A stretch of 57,981 bases of DNA from Oscillospiraceae bacterium (GCA_017545185.1 JAFWQJ010000048.1:1-57981), one strand, 5' to 3'; counted from the stretch's first letter, positions 42,482 to 51,421 are shown. Translations and numbers: made by a program. The notes: generated by a model not told the origin, from the letters alone.

Positions 42482-43196
42482 GGGCAAAACACTCGGGATC
42501 TGTGCAGCTGCACTGGCATTCCTGCTGATGGCAGCCGGCAGTACTCCCGACAACGAGAACACCGCGTCAACGCCTGATGAGAGCAGTCAGACGACTGCAG
42601 TGACAGCCGGTACCGAGGCAGCGCCCGTCACCGAGGTGACGACTGCCGTCACAGAGGCAGCTCCCGTTGAAACGGAAGCTCCGGCCACCACGGAACCGGA
42701 ACCGCGTACCGAAGCAGATGAGTACTACGAGAACACTTCCGAGAAGATCACTGCAACGGCACATGCGAATGCAGAGAACACGCTCTCCGAGAAGGAAGTG
42801 ACAGCACTGTTCGCGGAAAGAGGCTTTGAGGAAATCGAGATCACCTACGAATACGATCTGGACGGCAAGGCTGTCGATGAGGCAGAGGCTGATAAGGATT
42901 CCGACGCAAAGCACCCGATGTATCAGGCTATGTATCAGGCCGCAGAGGGTGATATCTGGGCGGTCTGCGTTGTCGGCAAGGCGCTCTACGCACGCCCGCT
43001 TTCCTATAACTTTGAATCCGACACTGAGATCGAATATATCTTCGGCGAGGACGACGAGCTGATCTGCTATGCGGATGAGAACAACAAGCTCTATACGACC
43101 GTTCCGAAGGATACCGCTGTTTCGTATCATGTTGTGGAAAAGATCAATGCCGAAGCGCTTGACAAACTTACATTTGAGGAGATCGAGAAATTATGA
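42462..43196 (+). CDS. Secreted/anchored protein with Thr/Glu-rich linker and C-terminal domain
   Basis: The 244-residue protein has a hydrophobic signal (about 8-27, ICAAALAFLLMAAG). It looks like a lipoprotein signal in which the expected Cys is missing (AAG-S-T where AAC-G-S would be usual), so lipidation is not expected. A Thr/Glu/Pro linker (about 30-85) is followed by a domain (about 95-244, EVTALFAERGFEEIEITYEYD and DAKHPMYQAMYQAAEG). I do not recognise it. TAGGAGG precedes the ATG, and the stop overlaps the SGNH hydrolase start. Confidence 0.78.
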   Translation: MKAMPNKGKTLGICAAALAFLLMAAGSTPDNENTASTPDESSQTTAVTAGTEAAPVTEVTTAVTEAAPVETEAPATTEPEPRTEADEYYENTSEKITATAHANAENTLSEKEVTALFAERGFEEIEITYEYDLDGKAVDEAEADKDSDAKHPMYQAMYQAAEGDIWAVCVVGKALYARPLSYNFESDTEIEYIFGEDDELICYADENNKLYTTVPKDTAVSYHVVEKINAEALDKLTFEEIEKL

Positions 43197-45304
43197 AAAA
43201 GATGAGAAAATTTTTATCGGCAGCGCTTGCTGCGGTCATTTCGTCTTCCATGCTTCTGTCCGCATCTCCGGTCAGCGTTTCTGCTGCTGACGGCCCGGAT
43301 CCGGTCGTCGTTGTTTCGCTGGGTGATTCCTATTCCTCCGGTGAGGGCATCCCGCCGTTCTATAATCAGAGTATGCCGATTGAGCAAAGAGTTGTTGATT
43401 TAGACTGGGTTGCACACAGATCTGAGGACAGCTGGCCGTCTCAGATTGTGATTCCCGGAGTGAGCGGTACCATGAAAGACTATGACCAGAAGGACGCGGA
43501 CAAACAGGGCTCCGGTGCCTGCAGATGGTATTTTACTGCTGTTTCCGGTGCTGAAACAAAGCATTTTGACAAGGAAGAACAGGAAAAAGCAGGTAAGGAC
43601 AATGACGGAAATTGGAATATTTATAAGAAAAAGGAAAGCGGCGGTGGGTATTGGTATGTTGAGAGCTTGAAAATGCCGCTGCAGCTGTCTGTTTTCAACG
43701 ATATTCCGGAAGGCACCGTGGATTTTGTTACAATGTCCGTCGGCGGAAATGATGTCAATTTTGTTGATATCGTAACGACCTGCGCAAAAGCAAGTACGCA
43801 TATTCACTTTATCAATGATGACAACAAGAAGATCAAGCAGAAAATGAATGAGCTTTGGGCAAATTTCGATGATTCCAGTAAGACAACTGATACTAAAAGG
43901 AATATAAAGAGAGTTTACAAGGCTGTCGCAGAAAAGGCCGGTCCGCAGGCAACCGTCATTGTTGCGGGTTATCCGAAGCTGTTTGACAAAACCGGCAAGG
44001 GCTTTCTGATCAGCGAGGAAGAAGCAACAATAGTCAACAACAATGTGGTGAAGTTCAACGGCAAGCTGCAGAGCCTTGTTGAGGAGTGCCGAAAAGAAGG
44101 CTATAACATGTACTTCGTCGATGTGGTCGATGAATTTGAAGGACATGAGGCATACACACATTCCAAGAAGAAAAGCGAAGACGGCCAATGGATCAATCAT
44201 ATCATGCTCGGCGCTGAACCTCAGGATCTGAGCGATAAGGCAGGTGTATCTGCTTACTCCATGCATCCGAATGAGTACGGTGCAAAGCACTATGCAAAGC
44301 GCGTGAACGAAGAAATCGCAGCACTGGGCACGCTGTCCGGCAAGGTCGTAAAGGCCGAAGACCGCACCACGCCGATCAAGAACGCAAATGTCACGATCTA
44401 TAAGGACGGCAGCAAGTATACGACTGCAAAGACGAACGAATACGGTCAGTATCAGCTGCGCCTGCCTGAGGGCGATTACAAGGTCGAGATCACGGCTGAG
44501 GGCTATCTTGATTTTGAGGCATACGCTTCCATTACCCGCCAGACGGTCAACTACATGGAAACCTTCCTGCTGATCGACGGAACCGAGGAGGGCACCGGCA
44601 CCGCAAAGGGTACGGTTCTGGACGGCCTGACCGGCAGAGGCGTTGCAGATGTTTCCCTGACGATCCGCAAGGGCTGGAACACGCCTGACAGCAATACCGT
44701 CGTCAAGACGCTCAAGACCAATTCCGACGGTACCTATTCCGTTGATCTGCCCTACGGCAACTACACCGTTTACGCAAGCAAGGACGGCTATATCGCAACC
44801 TCCTTCAACATCATCAGCAAGAAGACCCTGACCTCCGGACAGAACGGCACGATCTCCTCTGCGGTTCTCGGCGACGGCTACCGCATGATCCTGACCTGGG
44901 GCGAATATCCGGAGGATCTGGATTCTCATGTGAGAGGCCTGACTTCCGACGGCTACACGTTCCATGTTTACTTCAATGATATGTATGCGTATGACGGCAA
45001 TGCGAAGCTCTGCGACCTGGACGTTGACGATGTCACGAGCTACGGTCCGGAGACGATCACGCTTCAGCCGACATCGACCTCTGCGTACTACTACTACGTC
45101 TACAAGTACTACGGCACGCAGGGCACGGTTGCATCGTCCGGCGCAAAGATTAAGGTCTACAAGGGCGACAGCCTGATCAGAACCTTCAATGTGCCGACCA
45201 ACCTCGGCGACGGCGATTACTGGAACGTCTTTGCAATCAAGAACGGCCAGCTGATCGTGAGAAACACCATTACAGATTATGCTGAAACCAGCTACGCTGA
45301 CTAA
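43193..45304 (+). CDS. Secreted SGNH hydrolase with two carboxypeptidase-regulatory-like domains and a DUF2135-like C-terminus
   Basis: The 703-residue protein has a signal peptide (1-~31), an SGNH/GDSL esterase domain (about 35-375; Ser46 in SLGDSYSSGEG, a GGNDVNF block at about 183, and a late HPNEYGAKHYA), two beta-sandwich domains of carboxypeptidase-regulatory type (about 380-460 and 470-560, each with TN.YG.Y and G.Y.V), and a final domain (about 563-690) with LTWGEYPEDLDSHV, a DUF2135/YfaP-like signature. The substrate is unknown; the layout suggests extracellular ester cleavage on a glycan or lipid. Codon use is partly AT-richer around 43590-44060. Confidence 0.88.
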   Translation: MKKMRKFLSAALAAVISSSMLLSASPVSVSAADGPDPVVVVSLGDSYSSGEGIPPFYNQSMPIEQRVVDLDWVAHRSEDSWPSQIVIPGVSGTMKDYDQKDADKQGSGACRWYFTAVSGAETKHFDKEEQEKAGKDNDGNWNIYKKKESGGGYWYVESLKMPLQLSVFNDIPEGTVDFVTMSVGGNDVNFVDIVTTCAKASTHIHFINDDNKKIKQKMNELWANFDDSSKTTDTKRNIKRVYKAVAEKAGPQATVIVAGYPKLFDKTGKGFLISEEEATIVNNNVVKFNGKLQSLVEECRKEGYNMYFVDVVDEFEGHEAYTHSKKKSEDGQWINHIMLGAEPQDLSDKAGVSAYSMHPNEYGAKHYAKRVNEEIAALGTLSGKVVKAEDRTTPIKNANVTIYKDGSKYTTAKTNEYGQYQLRLPEGDYKVEITAEGYLDFEAYASITRQTVNYMETFLLIDGTEEGTGTAKGTVLDGLTGRGVADVSLTIRKGWNTPDSNTVVKTLKTNSDGTYSVDLPYGNYTVYASKDGYIATSFNIISKKTLTSGQNGTISSAVLGDGYRMILTWGEYPEDLDSHVRGLTSDGYTFHVYFNDMYAYDGNAKLCDLDVDDVTSYGPETITLQPTSTSAYYYYVYKYYGTQGTVASSGAKIKVYKGDSLIRTFNVPTNLGDGDYWNVFAIKNGQLIVRNTITDYAETSYAD

Positions 45305-45314
45305 GCACTGACAG

Positions 45315-45355
45315 GCATTACCCATGGCTTTCTTCGCAAAGTCGTGGGTAATTGC
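45315..45355 (+). other. Long hairpin between genes
   Basis: GCATTACCCATGGCTTT-cttcgc-AAAGTCGTGGGTAATTGC: a long nearly perfect stem just after the SGNH hydrolase stop, with no T-run, in the leader of the next gene. It could be an RNA-stability or processing element. Confidence 0.55.
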
Positions 45356-45383
45356 TTATATCCATGCCGGAAAGGAGACTGTC

Positions 45384-45812
45384 ATGAAGTATAAACGGCA
45401 AATGATATTCGGGCTGCTGGCAAGCCTGTTCGCATGGGCGGTGTTCGCCGCGGCTGATTTCACGGAGGAGATTATTCTGCACAGAGGGCTGTCTCTCACG
45501 GCACTCTATCTGAAGGTCATGCCGTTTGTGATGCTGGTCTGCTATATCCGGCACTATCTGAAAGAGAAGCCCGCCGGAAAGAAGCTGGCTGTCTGGTACG
45601 GGAGCTATACTGTCACGTATCTGGTTCTGTGGTATGTGATCTTCTATCTCAAGGATATGGATCTGTTCATTCCGCAGAGACACCAGAGCGGGCATATTGA
45701 TCTGAACGGCGTTGAGTATACGTTTGCCGGATTCTCGACCCTGTTCCTCTTTCTGGGGCTCTGTCTCCTGTTTCATCTGTTTTATTTTCTCACGCACAGA
45801 AAACGCAAATAA
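45384..45812 (+). CDS. Polytopic membrane protein, unknown function
   Basis: The 142-residue protein has four predicted membrane helices (about 8-26, 39-58, 70-90 and 112-136) with a basic end (THRKRK). I recognise no family. AAAGGAG lies eight bases before the ATG at 45384; an earlier in-frame ATG lacks a site and lies inside the hairpin. Confidence 0.75.
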   Translation: MKYKRQMIFGLLASLFAWAVFAAADFTEEIILHRGLSLTALYLKVMPFVMLVCYIRHYLKEKPAGKKLAVWYGSYTVTYLVLWYVIFYLKDMDLFIPQRHQSGHIDLNGVEYTFAGFSTLFLFLGLCLLFHLFYFLTHRKRK

Positions 45813-45881
45813 GATGATACGGCAGCGGCCGCTGATGCAGCAATCAGCGGCCGTTGTTTTTTATACGGAAAACGATGCAGA

Positions 45882-45908
45882 AGAAAGGACGCCGGCTTGC
45901 CTGCCGGC
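45882..45908. terminator. Hairpin of the recurrent terminator family
   Basis: GGACGCCGGC-ttgcct-GCCGGCGTCC. There is no T-run on the plus side and TTTCTTCTGC on the minus side, so its strength is uncertain. Confidence 0.5.
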
Positions 45909-45989
45909 GTCCAAGCTTGCAGAATAAGGGATCGCTTCACAATTGTATAAAGGGCTCTGCCTAAACAGGAAGAACGTCATTTTTTCATT

Positions 45990-46065
45990 GTAACGGAGTC
46001 CGGGGATTATATCCCCGGGAGGGGCTTGGGGACGGAGTCCCCATTTCGGATGCATCGCAGATACC
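45990..46065 (-). repeat. Post-gene palindromic repeat, next to thiD
   Basis: Read on the minus strand: ggtatctgcgatgcatccgaaatggggactccgtcccc, then cccggggatataatccccggactccgttac, directly after the thiD stop. It is the same family as 11271-11350 in the other orientation. Confidence 0.75.
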
Positions 46066-46854
46066 TTACACCGTCAGGTTGAAATTGTGGAGCAGCGGGC
46101 CGCTGCCTTCGCCGATATCGAAGCCCGCCCGCAGCGCGGAATAAAGATAGCCCTTTGCCGCGCAGGTACTGACCATAATTGACATGCCTTTCGAGAGATT
46201 TGAGGCGATCGCCGCGGAAAGCGTGCAGCCGGTCCCGTGTGTATTGGACGTATTCACGCGGACGGCAGGCAGCTCCGTGACCTTGCCGTTTTCGCAGAGC
46301 ACATCGGTCGCGGTGTCGGTCAGGTGTCCGCCCTTGACGAGCACCGCCGCGTCAAATTTCTCCGCGAGCAGTCCGGCGGCCTCCCGCATCGCCGGGATAT
46401 CGCGGATCGTCATGCCGGTCAGCTCCTCGGCCTCGGGGAGATTCGGCGTCAGCACATCCGCAAGCGGGAGCAGCTCGGCAGTCAGCGCGTCCATGGCGTC
46501 CTGCCGGAGCAGCCGGTGTCCGCTGGTCGAGATCATGACCGGGTCAACGACCAGATGCTGCGGGCGGTATTCCTTCAGCTTTTCCGCAATGATATGCGCA
46601 AGCGCCGCGCTCGAGACCATGCCGATCTTGACCGCCTCCGGCTTCAGATCGGGAAAAACCGCGTCCATCTGCTTTGCGACGAACTCCGGCGGCACTTCCA
46701 AAATACCGGTGACGCCGAGCGTATTCTGTGCGGTCAGTGCGGTGATGACGCTCATTGCGTAGCATCCGTGCATGGTGATCGTTTTGATATCCGCCTGGAT
46801 CCCGGCACCGCCGCCGGAATCAGAGCCTGCGATCGTCAGTACCCGTCCGATCAT
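46066..46854 (-). CDS. thiD: Hydroxymethylpyrimidine/phosphomethylpyrimidine kinase
   Basis: The 262-residue ribokinase-fold protein has the ThiD signature: [47 protein letters not shown] and [18 protein letters not shown] (catalytic Cys/loop). It phosphorylates the thiamine pyrimidine precursor twice. The ATG is one base after the thiE stop (TAACATG), so thiE-thiD are co-translated. The frame extends upstream into thiE without a start signal. Confidence 0.95.
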   Translation of the reverse strand: MIGRVLTIAGSDSGGGAGIQADIKTITMHGCYAMSVITALTAQNTLGVTGILEVPPEFVAKQMDAVFPDLKPEAVKIGMVSSAALAHIIAEKLKEYRPQHLVVDPVMISTSGHRLLRQDAMDALTAELLPLADVLTPNLPEAEELTGMTIRDIPAMREAAGLLAEKFDAAVLVKGGHLTDTATDVLCENGKVTELPAVRVNTSNTHGTGCTLSAAIASNLSKGMSIMVSTCAAKGYLYSALRAGFDIGEGSGPLLHNFNLTV

Positions 46855-46855
46855 G

Positions 46856-47488
46856 TTACAATTCCTCCGATATGGTTCGTAATTGGACAGCCGCCGCTTC
46901 CGGGTCAGGCTGTGCGAAAATGGCAGAAACAACTGCGATCCCGGCAATGCCGGAGCCTTGAAGCACCGGAGCATTTTCCGCGGTGATGCCGCCGATCGCG
47001 ACGACCGGCACCGCCGATGCTTCACAGACTGCGCGCAGCCTTGCCGCATCGACCGGCCGTGTATTCGTTTTCGTGCCGGTCGCAAAGACCGCGCCGCACC
47101 CGAGATAATCCGCGCCGTCCTTCGCCGCCTGTACCGCCTCGTCAACGGTCGCGGCAGAGACGCCGACGATCTTTTCCGGGCCGAGCATCGCCCTTAAAAT
47201 GCGCGGGGACATATCCTGCTGCCCGACATGAACGCCGTCCGCACCGCAGGCAAGCGCGATCTGCGGGTCGTCGTTGATGATGAGCGGCACATGATATTTC
47301 CGGCAGACCGCAAGCACCTGCTTTGCTTCATTCAGCAGATCGCCGCCGTCCAGCGATTTTTCGCGCAGCTGCACGCAGGTCACGCCGCCGCGGATCGCGG
47401 AATCGACCGCATCGGCGAGCGTTCTGCCGTTCAGCCAGCGGCGGTCGGTCACGGCATAAAGCCGCAGCATATCAGCGGAAAATTTCAT
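46856..47488 (-). CDS. thiE: Thiamine-phosphate synthase
   Basis: The ~210-residue TIM-barrel protein shows [74 protein letters not shown] and [10 protein letters not shown]. It joins the pyrimidine and thiazole halves. GAGGAGGG lies nine bases before the ATG at 47488, overlapping the end of thiM by 17 bases; a TTG at 47506 would sit before that site. Confidence 0.95.
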   Translation of the reverse strand: MKFSADMLRLYAVTDRRWLNGRTLADAVDSAIRGGVTCVQLREKSLDGGDLLNEAKQVLAVCRKYHVPLIINDDPQIALACGADGVHVGQQDMSPRILRAMLGPEKIVGVSAATVDEAVQAAKDGADYLGCGAVFATGTKTNTRPVDAARLRAVCEASAVPVVAIGGITAENAPVLQGSGIAGIAVVSAIFAQPDPEAAAVQLRTISEEL

Positions 47489-48290
47489 AGCGTGCGCCCT
47501 CCTCAAGCTGCTGTTCCGTCATGTTGAACACCGCATCGGTCAGGTACCGCCGGAACGATGCGTTCCCGTCCTGCGCGGTCATGCGTTCTGCGGCTGTTTC
47601 GCCGGCAAGTCCGTTTGCGCAGAGTACGGTCAGGCAGGCATCAAGCGGCTGTTCCGGTCTGACGGCATGATATGCCGCCGTCATTGCGGAGAGCATACAC
47701 CCGCTGCCCGTGATGCGGGACATCAGCGGATGCCCGTTTTTGACTGTATAAGCGGTATTGCCGTCCGTCACCAGATCGACTTCACCGGTCATCATGATGA
47801 CGGCACCGGTCTTTTCCGCAAGCTGCTTCGCGATTGTGCAGGACGTCTGCAGCGTTTCCAGCGCGTCCTCTGCGGAAACATCCGCACCGCTGCAGACCGC
47901 ATGTGCGCCTGCCAGATACCGGATCTCGGACGCATTGCCCCTGACCGCGGAAAATCGGACAGACTGCAGCAGCGCTGCCGCAGTCTCCCGCCGGAAGGCC
48001 GTTGCACCGGCTCCGACCGGATCGAGCACGACCGGGATGCCGTGGCGGTTCGCTTCCTGACCCGCTTTCAGCATTGCTGCTGCGCGGGCAGGGTTCAGCG
48101 TCCCGAGATTGATCGTCAGTGCAGCGGCGTTTGCGGTGATCTCCGCAGCCTCCTCCGGCGCATCCGCCATGATCGGCAAAGCACCGCAGGCATGGAGCAT
48201 GTCCGCGCATGCACCTGCCGTCACATAGTTCGTAATGCAGTGCACACGCGGTTTTTGCTGCCTGATCGCAGATAAAATGCTGCTGTCCGT
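47472..48290 (-). CDS. thiM: Hydroxyethylthiazole kinase, apparent ACG start
   Basis: The ThiM family blocks are plain: RVHCITNYVTAGACADMLHACG, PIMADAPEEAAEI, LDPVGAGATAFRR, NASEIRYLAG, VMMTGEVDLV and TGSGCMLSAM. The first canonical start in frame (GTG at 48245) would begin inside HCITNYV. In-frame codons upstream encode DSSILSAIRQQKPRV, which is how ThiM proteins normally begin, and at 48290 an ACG sits nine bases after AAAGGAG where an ATG would be expected. I use it as start, giving 272 residues, the normal length. It lies seven bases downstream of the thiW stop. Confidence 0.82.
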   Translation of the reverse strand, partial: TDSSILSAIRQQKPRVHCITNYVTAGACADMLHACGALPIMADAPEEAAEITANAAALTINLGTLNPARAAAMLKAGQEANRHGIPVVLDPVGAGATAFRRETAAALLQSVRFSAVRGNASEIRYLAGAHAVCSGADVSAEDALETLQTSCTIAKQLAEKTGAVIMMTGEVDLVTDGNTAYTVKNGHPLMSRITGSGCMLSAMTAAYHAVRPEQPLDACLTVLCANGLAGETAAERMTAQDGNASFRRYLTDAVFNMTEQQLEEGARYEIFR

Positions 48291-48296
48291 GCGGGT

Positions 48297-48842
48297 TCAC
48301 TCCTTTGCAAGGGTATCGTCTGCGGCCTTCTGAACGGGCTTGGTATCTTCCGCGAAGAAACGGTCAATGCCTGCTTTTTTCAGCGCGGGGATCAGGATCG
48401 CCGCAAGGATCGTGCCGCTCAAACTGCTGAGGAAAAACGGCGGCACATAGGTAAACAGCGCGGCTTCCTTGCCCATGAACTGTGTCGCAAGGACAAATGC
48501 GATCATGCCGCCGATGACCGCCGTGCCGAACAGCTCTCCTGCGTATGCGAAGGGGAGCTTTTTCAGCTTCCGGAACAGCATACCGGACAAAAATGCGCCG
48601 ATCATGCTGCCGGGGAATGCCATGACCGTACCGGTGCCCATGAGGACGCGGCAGAGGCTCGTGACGAAGGCCGCCGCCATTGCGTACCACGGCCCGAGAA
48701 AGACGCCGCCGATGATGTTGACGAAATGCTGTGCCGGGAAGCATTTGGAGATGCCGACCGGGATCGACAGCGGCGAGCAGACGACGGCGAGTGCCGCCAG
48801 CAGCGCGGTCATAACGAGCTTTTTGAGTGTGATCTGTTTCAT
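48297..48842 (-). CDS. thiW: ThiW-family ECF transporter substrate-binding component
   Basis: The 181-residue protein has about six membrane helices and conserved blocks LALLAALAVVCSPLSIPVGISKCFPAQHF... in shorter runs: IPVGISKCFPAQH, NIIGGVFLGPWYAMAAAF, MGTGTVMAFPGSMIGAFLSG and GELFGTAVIGG. ThiW binds a thiazole precursor of thiamine (hydroxyethylthiazole) for energy-coupling-factor uptake, which fits the following thiM kinase. AGGAGGA precedes the ATG. The ECF energising module is not here. Confidence 0.87.
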   Translation of the reverse strand: MKQITLKKLVMTALLAALAVVCSPLSIPVGISKCFPAQHFVNIIGGVFLGPWYAMAAAFVTSLCRVLMGTGTVMAFPGSMIGAFLSGMLFRKLKKLPFAYAGELFGTAVIGGMIAFVLATQFMGKEAALFTYVPPFFLSSLSGTILAAILIPALKKAGIDRFFAEDTKPVQKAADDTLAKE

Positions 48843-48889
48843 AGGAAATCCTCCTGCATAAAATGATTTATCAGCAGTCCGCAGCGTCG

Positions 48890-48926
48890 TGAAAAGCAAC
48901 CGCAGACAGTGATGCTGTCCTGCGGT
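48890..48926 (-). terminator. Attenuator-like terminator in the thiW leader
   Basis: On the minus strand ACCGCAGGACAG-catca-CTGTCTGCGGT followed by TGCTTTTC, placed 50 bases before the thiW start. It probably governs read-through into the thiamine operon. Confidence 0.6.
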
Positions 48927-48963
48927 CGGTGCTCGATTGCACCCTCTCACTCCGAAACACGGA

Positions 48964-49009
48964 TTCCCTCGCTTTTCAGGCTGTTCCCAGCCCGGCCGCG
49001 GCGCTCCCC
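48964..49009 (-). promoter_or_regulatory. Possible degenerate TPP-riboswitch remnant
   Basis: The minus strand reads GGGGAGC..GGCTGGGAA...GCCTGAAAAGCGAGGGAA, echoing GGGGAGC..GGCTGAGA..CCTG...GCGTAGGAA of TPP riboswitches, but the middle segment that holds the pyrophosphate helix is missing. It is weak evidence and could be chance. Confidence 0.3.
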
Positions 49010-49021
49010 ACGGCTGAAATA

Positions 49022-49100
49022 TGTATCGCTTCGCGATGATCAAAAATGGGGCTCCGCCCCAAACCCCGCTGGGGACATTGTCCCCAGACCCCGTTATGAA
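49022..49100 (+). repeat. Palindromic repeat (GGGGCTCCGCCCC type)
   Basis: tatcgcttcgcgatgatcaaaaatggggctccgcccc, then ctggggacattgtccccagaccccgttatga. Unlike the other copies it lies opposite the flanking gene orientation, between the methyltransferase and thiW. Confidence 0.8.
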
Positions 49101-49182
49101 ATCTTAATGAAGTTCTGTGTGCATATTTATAAAAACTCCCATTTCAGAAAGGTGTTCCTGCGGGAAATCAGAATTTGCCGGA

Positions 49183-49830
49183 TTATTTTCTGCATAAACA
49201 ATGCAGAATCGTTCCGTCCTCCGGCTTATAAATGTTTCCTTTTTCACAAAGGAGAACCTCAAGGCCCGCCAGCTCTGCAAACTGTATCAGATCAGCCGCT
49301 TCAAATGCCTCCCAGTATATTACGGAATCGGCAAAAGGATAGAACCTGTGATCATCCAGACAATTTGGATAATGCTCCGTCAGAAACCTGTAATCATGTG
49401 CTGAAAAACTACATAATCCGCCTTTTTTAAGGACTCTTTTACATTCTGACAAATAGTCCTTCCTGAATTTGTTTCCATACAGCAATCCAAATGTCTGCGC
49501 CCACATAATTATGACATCGAATGCTTCTGCATCGAAATTCAGATGTTCCCCATCATATTCCTGAAATGAAATATGATATCCTTTATCTGCGGACAACTGT
49601 TTTACCTGTGTGATTACTTCATTTGAAATGTCAATTCCGACTACATTATATCCCAAATCGGATAATGCAAATGCTTCTCGTCCCAAACCGCAGCCAATAT
49701 CCAATATTCTGGCGCCTGGTGGAAAAAAACTGATAACCGACCGTTCCCATTCTTTCAGTGCAGGATTCCAATTTCGCATTTCATCAACATTCTTTTTTTC
49801 TTCATACCACTCTGAAACAATGCTGTTCAT
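49183..49830 (-). CDS. SAM-dependent methyltransferase, AT-rich
   Basis: The 215-residue class I methyltransferase has a SAM site ILDIGCGLGREA (about 50-61), VGIDIS (about 73), an acidic QEYDGEHLNFD and DVIIMWAQTFGLLYG. The gene and its flanks are clearly AT-rich compared with the neighbouring thi genes, and it splits thiC from thiW, so recent insertion is likely. The start at 49830 follows a weak AAAGTGAT site; the frame extends upstream without a better one. The substrate is unknown. Confidence 0.83.
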   Translation of the reverse strand: MNSIVSEWYEEKKNVDEMRNWNPALKEWERSVISFFPPGARILDIGCGLGREAFALSDLGYNVVGIDISNEVITQVKQLSADKGYHISFQEYDGEHLNFDAEAFDVIIMWAQTFGLLYGNKFRKDYLSECKRVLKKGGLCSFSAHDYRFLTEHYPNCLDDHRFYPFADSVIYWEAFEAADLIQFAELAGLEVLLCEKGNIYKPEDGTILHCLCRK

Positions 49831-49958
49831 ATCACTTTCTACCCCCGTCAAATTCCGATTTATTTCAGCAACACAATTCCTGAAAGGGATTATAAAAAGG
49901 GGATTCCAAAGGGACTTGACCCTTTGGCAGAGCCCATGATCCATCCGTTGGAGACACC

Positions 49959-51272
49959 TTATTTCTCCGTGCAGAACTCGACGGTTTTGCCTTCCAGGAT
50001 CATGTTGGTCGTGCGGACGGCGCACATCTTGCCGCACATGGAGCAGGTGTGGCGGTCGGCAGGCGGCGTGCTCTCAAAATAAGCCTTTGCCTTTTCGGGG
50101 TCGATCGCATATTTGAACATTTCGTCCCAGTCCACCTTATGGCGCGCCTCTGCCATTTTGTTGTCGATATCGCGTGCGTGCGGGATGCCCTTTGCGATAT
50201 CCGCAGCATGTGCTGCAATTTTGCTTGCGACGATACCCTCCTTGACGTCAGAGAGATCGGGCAGCCGCAGATGCTCCGCGGGCGTGACATAGCAGAGGAA
50301 GTCCGCGCCGTTTGCAGCGGCAATGGCACCGCCGATCGCAGAGGTGATGTGGTCATAGCCCGGTGCGATATCGGTCACGAGCGGGCCGAGCACATAGAAC
50401 GGTGCATTGTGGCAGATGCGCTTCTGCAGCTTCATGTTCGCGGCGATCTCGTCCATTGCCATGTGGCCGGGGCCCTCGACCATGACCTGCACATCATGCT
50501 CCCATGCACGCTTGGTCAGGTTCCCGAGCTCGATCAGCTCGGAGATCTGTCCGGCGTCGGTGCTGTCGTCAATGCAGCCCGGACGCAGCGCGTCACCGAG
50601 GCTGATCGTGACGTCAAACTCGCGCAGGATCGCGAGCACATCGTCGTAATACTCATAAAACGGGTTCTCGTTGCCGGTCATCATCATCCATGCGAACAGC
50701 AGCGAGCCGCCGCGGGAGACAATGTTCATTTTTCTGCCCTCGCGCATGAACGCTTCGACGGCGCGGCGGTTGATGCCGGCGTGGATCGTCATGAAATCGA
50801 CGCCCTCCTCGGCATGTGCGCGGACGACCCGCAGGAAGTCCTGCGCGGAGATCTCAAGCAGATCCTTTTCGAGGTAGCCGATCGCGTCATACATCGGTAC
50901 CGTGCCGATCATGGCCGGTGACTTCTCGACGAGCGCTCTGCGGAAGGTATTGGTCTTGCCGTAATTGCTGAGATCCATGATCGCTTCCGCGCCGAATTTC
51001 AGTGCCATATCGACCTTTTCCATTTCAAGGTCATAGTCCTTCGCATCGCCGGAAATACCGAGATTGACGTTGATCTTGGTTTTCAGCCCCATGCCGATGC
51101 CCTCGGCCGAGAGCGAAGTATGGCGGATGTTCGCGGGGATCGCGACGGTACCCTCCGCGACGCGCTGCCGGATGACTTCGGCGGAAACGCCTTCCTTCTC
51201 CGCGACGATCTGCATCTGCGGGGTGATGATCCCGCGCTTTGCGGCATCCATTTGGGTTGCGTATTGCTGCAT
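49959..51272 (-). CDS. thiC: Phosphomethylpyrimidine synthase ThiC
   Basis: The 437-residue protein matches the shorter ThiC form: [81 protein letters not shown] and a C-terminal iron-sulfur motif [10 protein letters not shown]. It converts aminoimidazole ribotide to the thiamine pyrimidine by radical chemistry. The Cys spacing is CX2CX3C, as I recall for short-form ThiC, rather than CX2CX4C. AGGAGGAA precedes the ATG. A TPP riboswitch controls it. Confidence 0.95.
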   Translation of the reverse strand: MQQYATQMDAAKRGIITPQMQIVAEKEGVSAEVIRQRVAEGTVAIPANIRHTSLSAEGIGMGLKTKINVNLGISGDAKDYDLEMEKVDMALKFGAEAIMDLSNYGKTNTFRRALVEKSPAMIGTVPMYDAIGYLEKDLLEISAQDFLRVVRAHAEEGVDFMTIHAGINRRAVEAFMREGRKMNIVSRGGSLLFAWMMMTGNENPFYEYYDDVLAILREFDVTISLGDALRPGCIDDSTDAGQISELIELGNLTKRAWEHDVQVMVEGPGHMAMDEIAANMKLQKRICHNAPFYVLGPLVTDIAPGYDHITSAIGGAIAAANGADFLCYVTPAEHLRLPDLSDVKEGIVASKIAAHAADIAKGIPHARDIDNKMAEARHKVDWDEMFKYAIDPEKAKAYFESTPPADRHTCSMCGKMCAVRTTNMILEGKTVEFCTEK

Positions 51273-51283
51273 ACTGTTCCTCC

Positions 51284-51316
51284 TCAAAAAAACGGAGCCT
51301 CCGCAAGGAAGCTCCG
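51284..51316 (-). terminator. Expression-platform terminator of thiC leader
   Basis: On the minus strand CGGAGCTTCCTTGCGGAGGCTCCG followed by TTTTTTT, located between the riboswitch and the thiC start. Confidence 0.88.
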
Positions 51317-51337
51317 CTGTGAACCGTATGCGGGGAT

Positions 51338-51421
51338 ACTTCCTACGCAGGCATTATCCTGACAGGTGAAAAGGGTCGGAGCGCACAGCTCCCTCTCAGC
51401 CTTTCTGAAAGCTCCCCTGTA
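51338..51421 (-). ncRNA. TPP riboswitch controlling thiC
   Basis: The minus strand carries the conserved TPP aptamer: CAGGGGAGC...AGGCTGAGAGGGA...GACCCTTTTCACCTGTCAGGATAATGCCTGCGTAGGAA (in pieces). A terminator follows. Binding of thiamine pyrophosphate would favour termination and shut off thiC. Confidence 0.95.

Noticed and set aside
43400-45325. A 641-codon minus-strand frame
   Set aside because: Opposite the SGNH hydrolase gene, whose motifs and signal peptide are clear.
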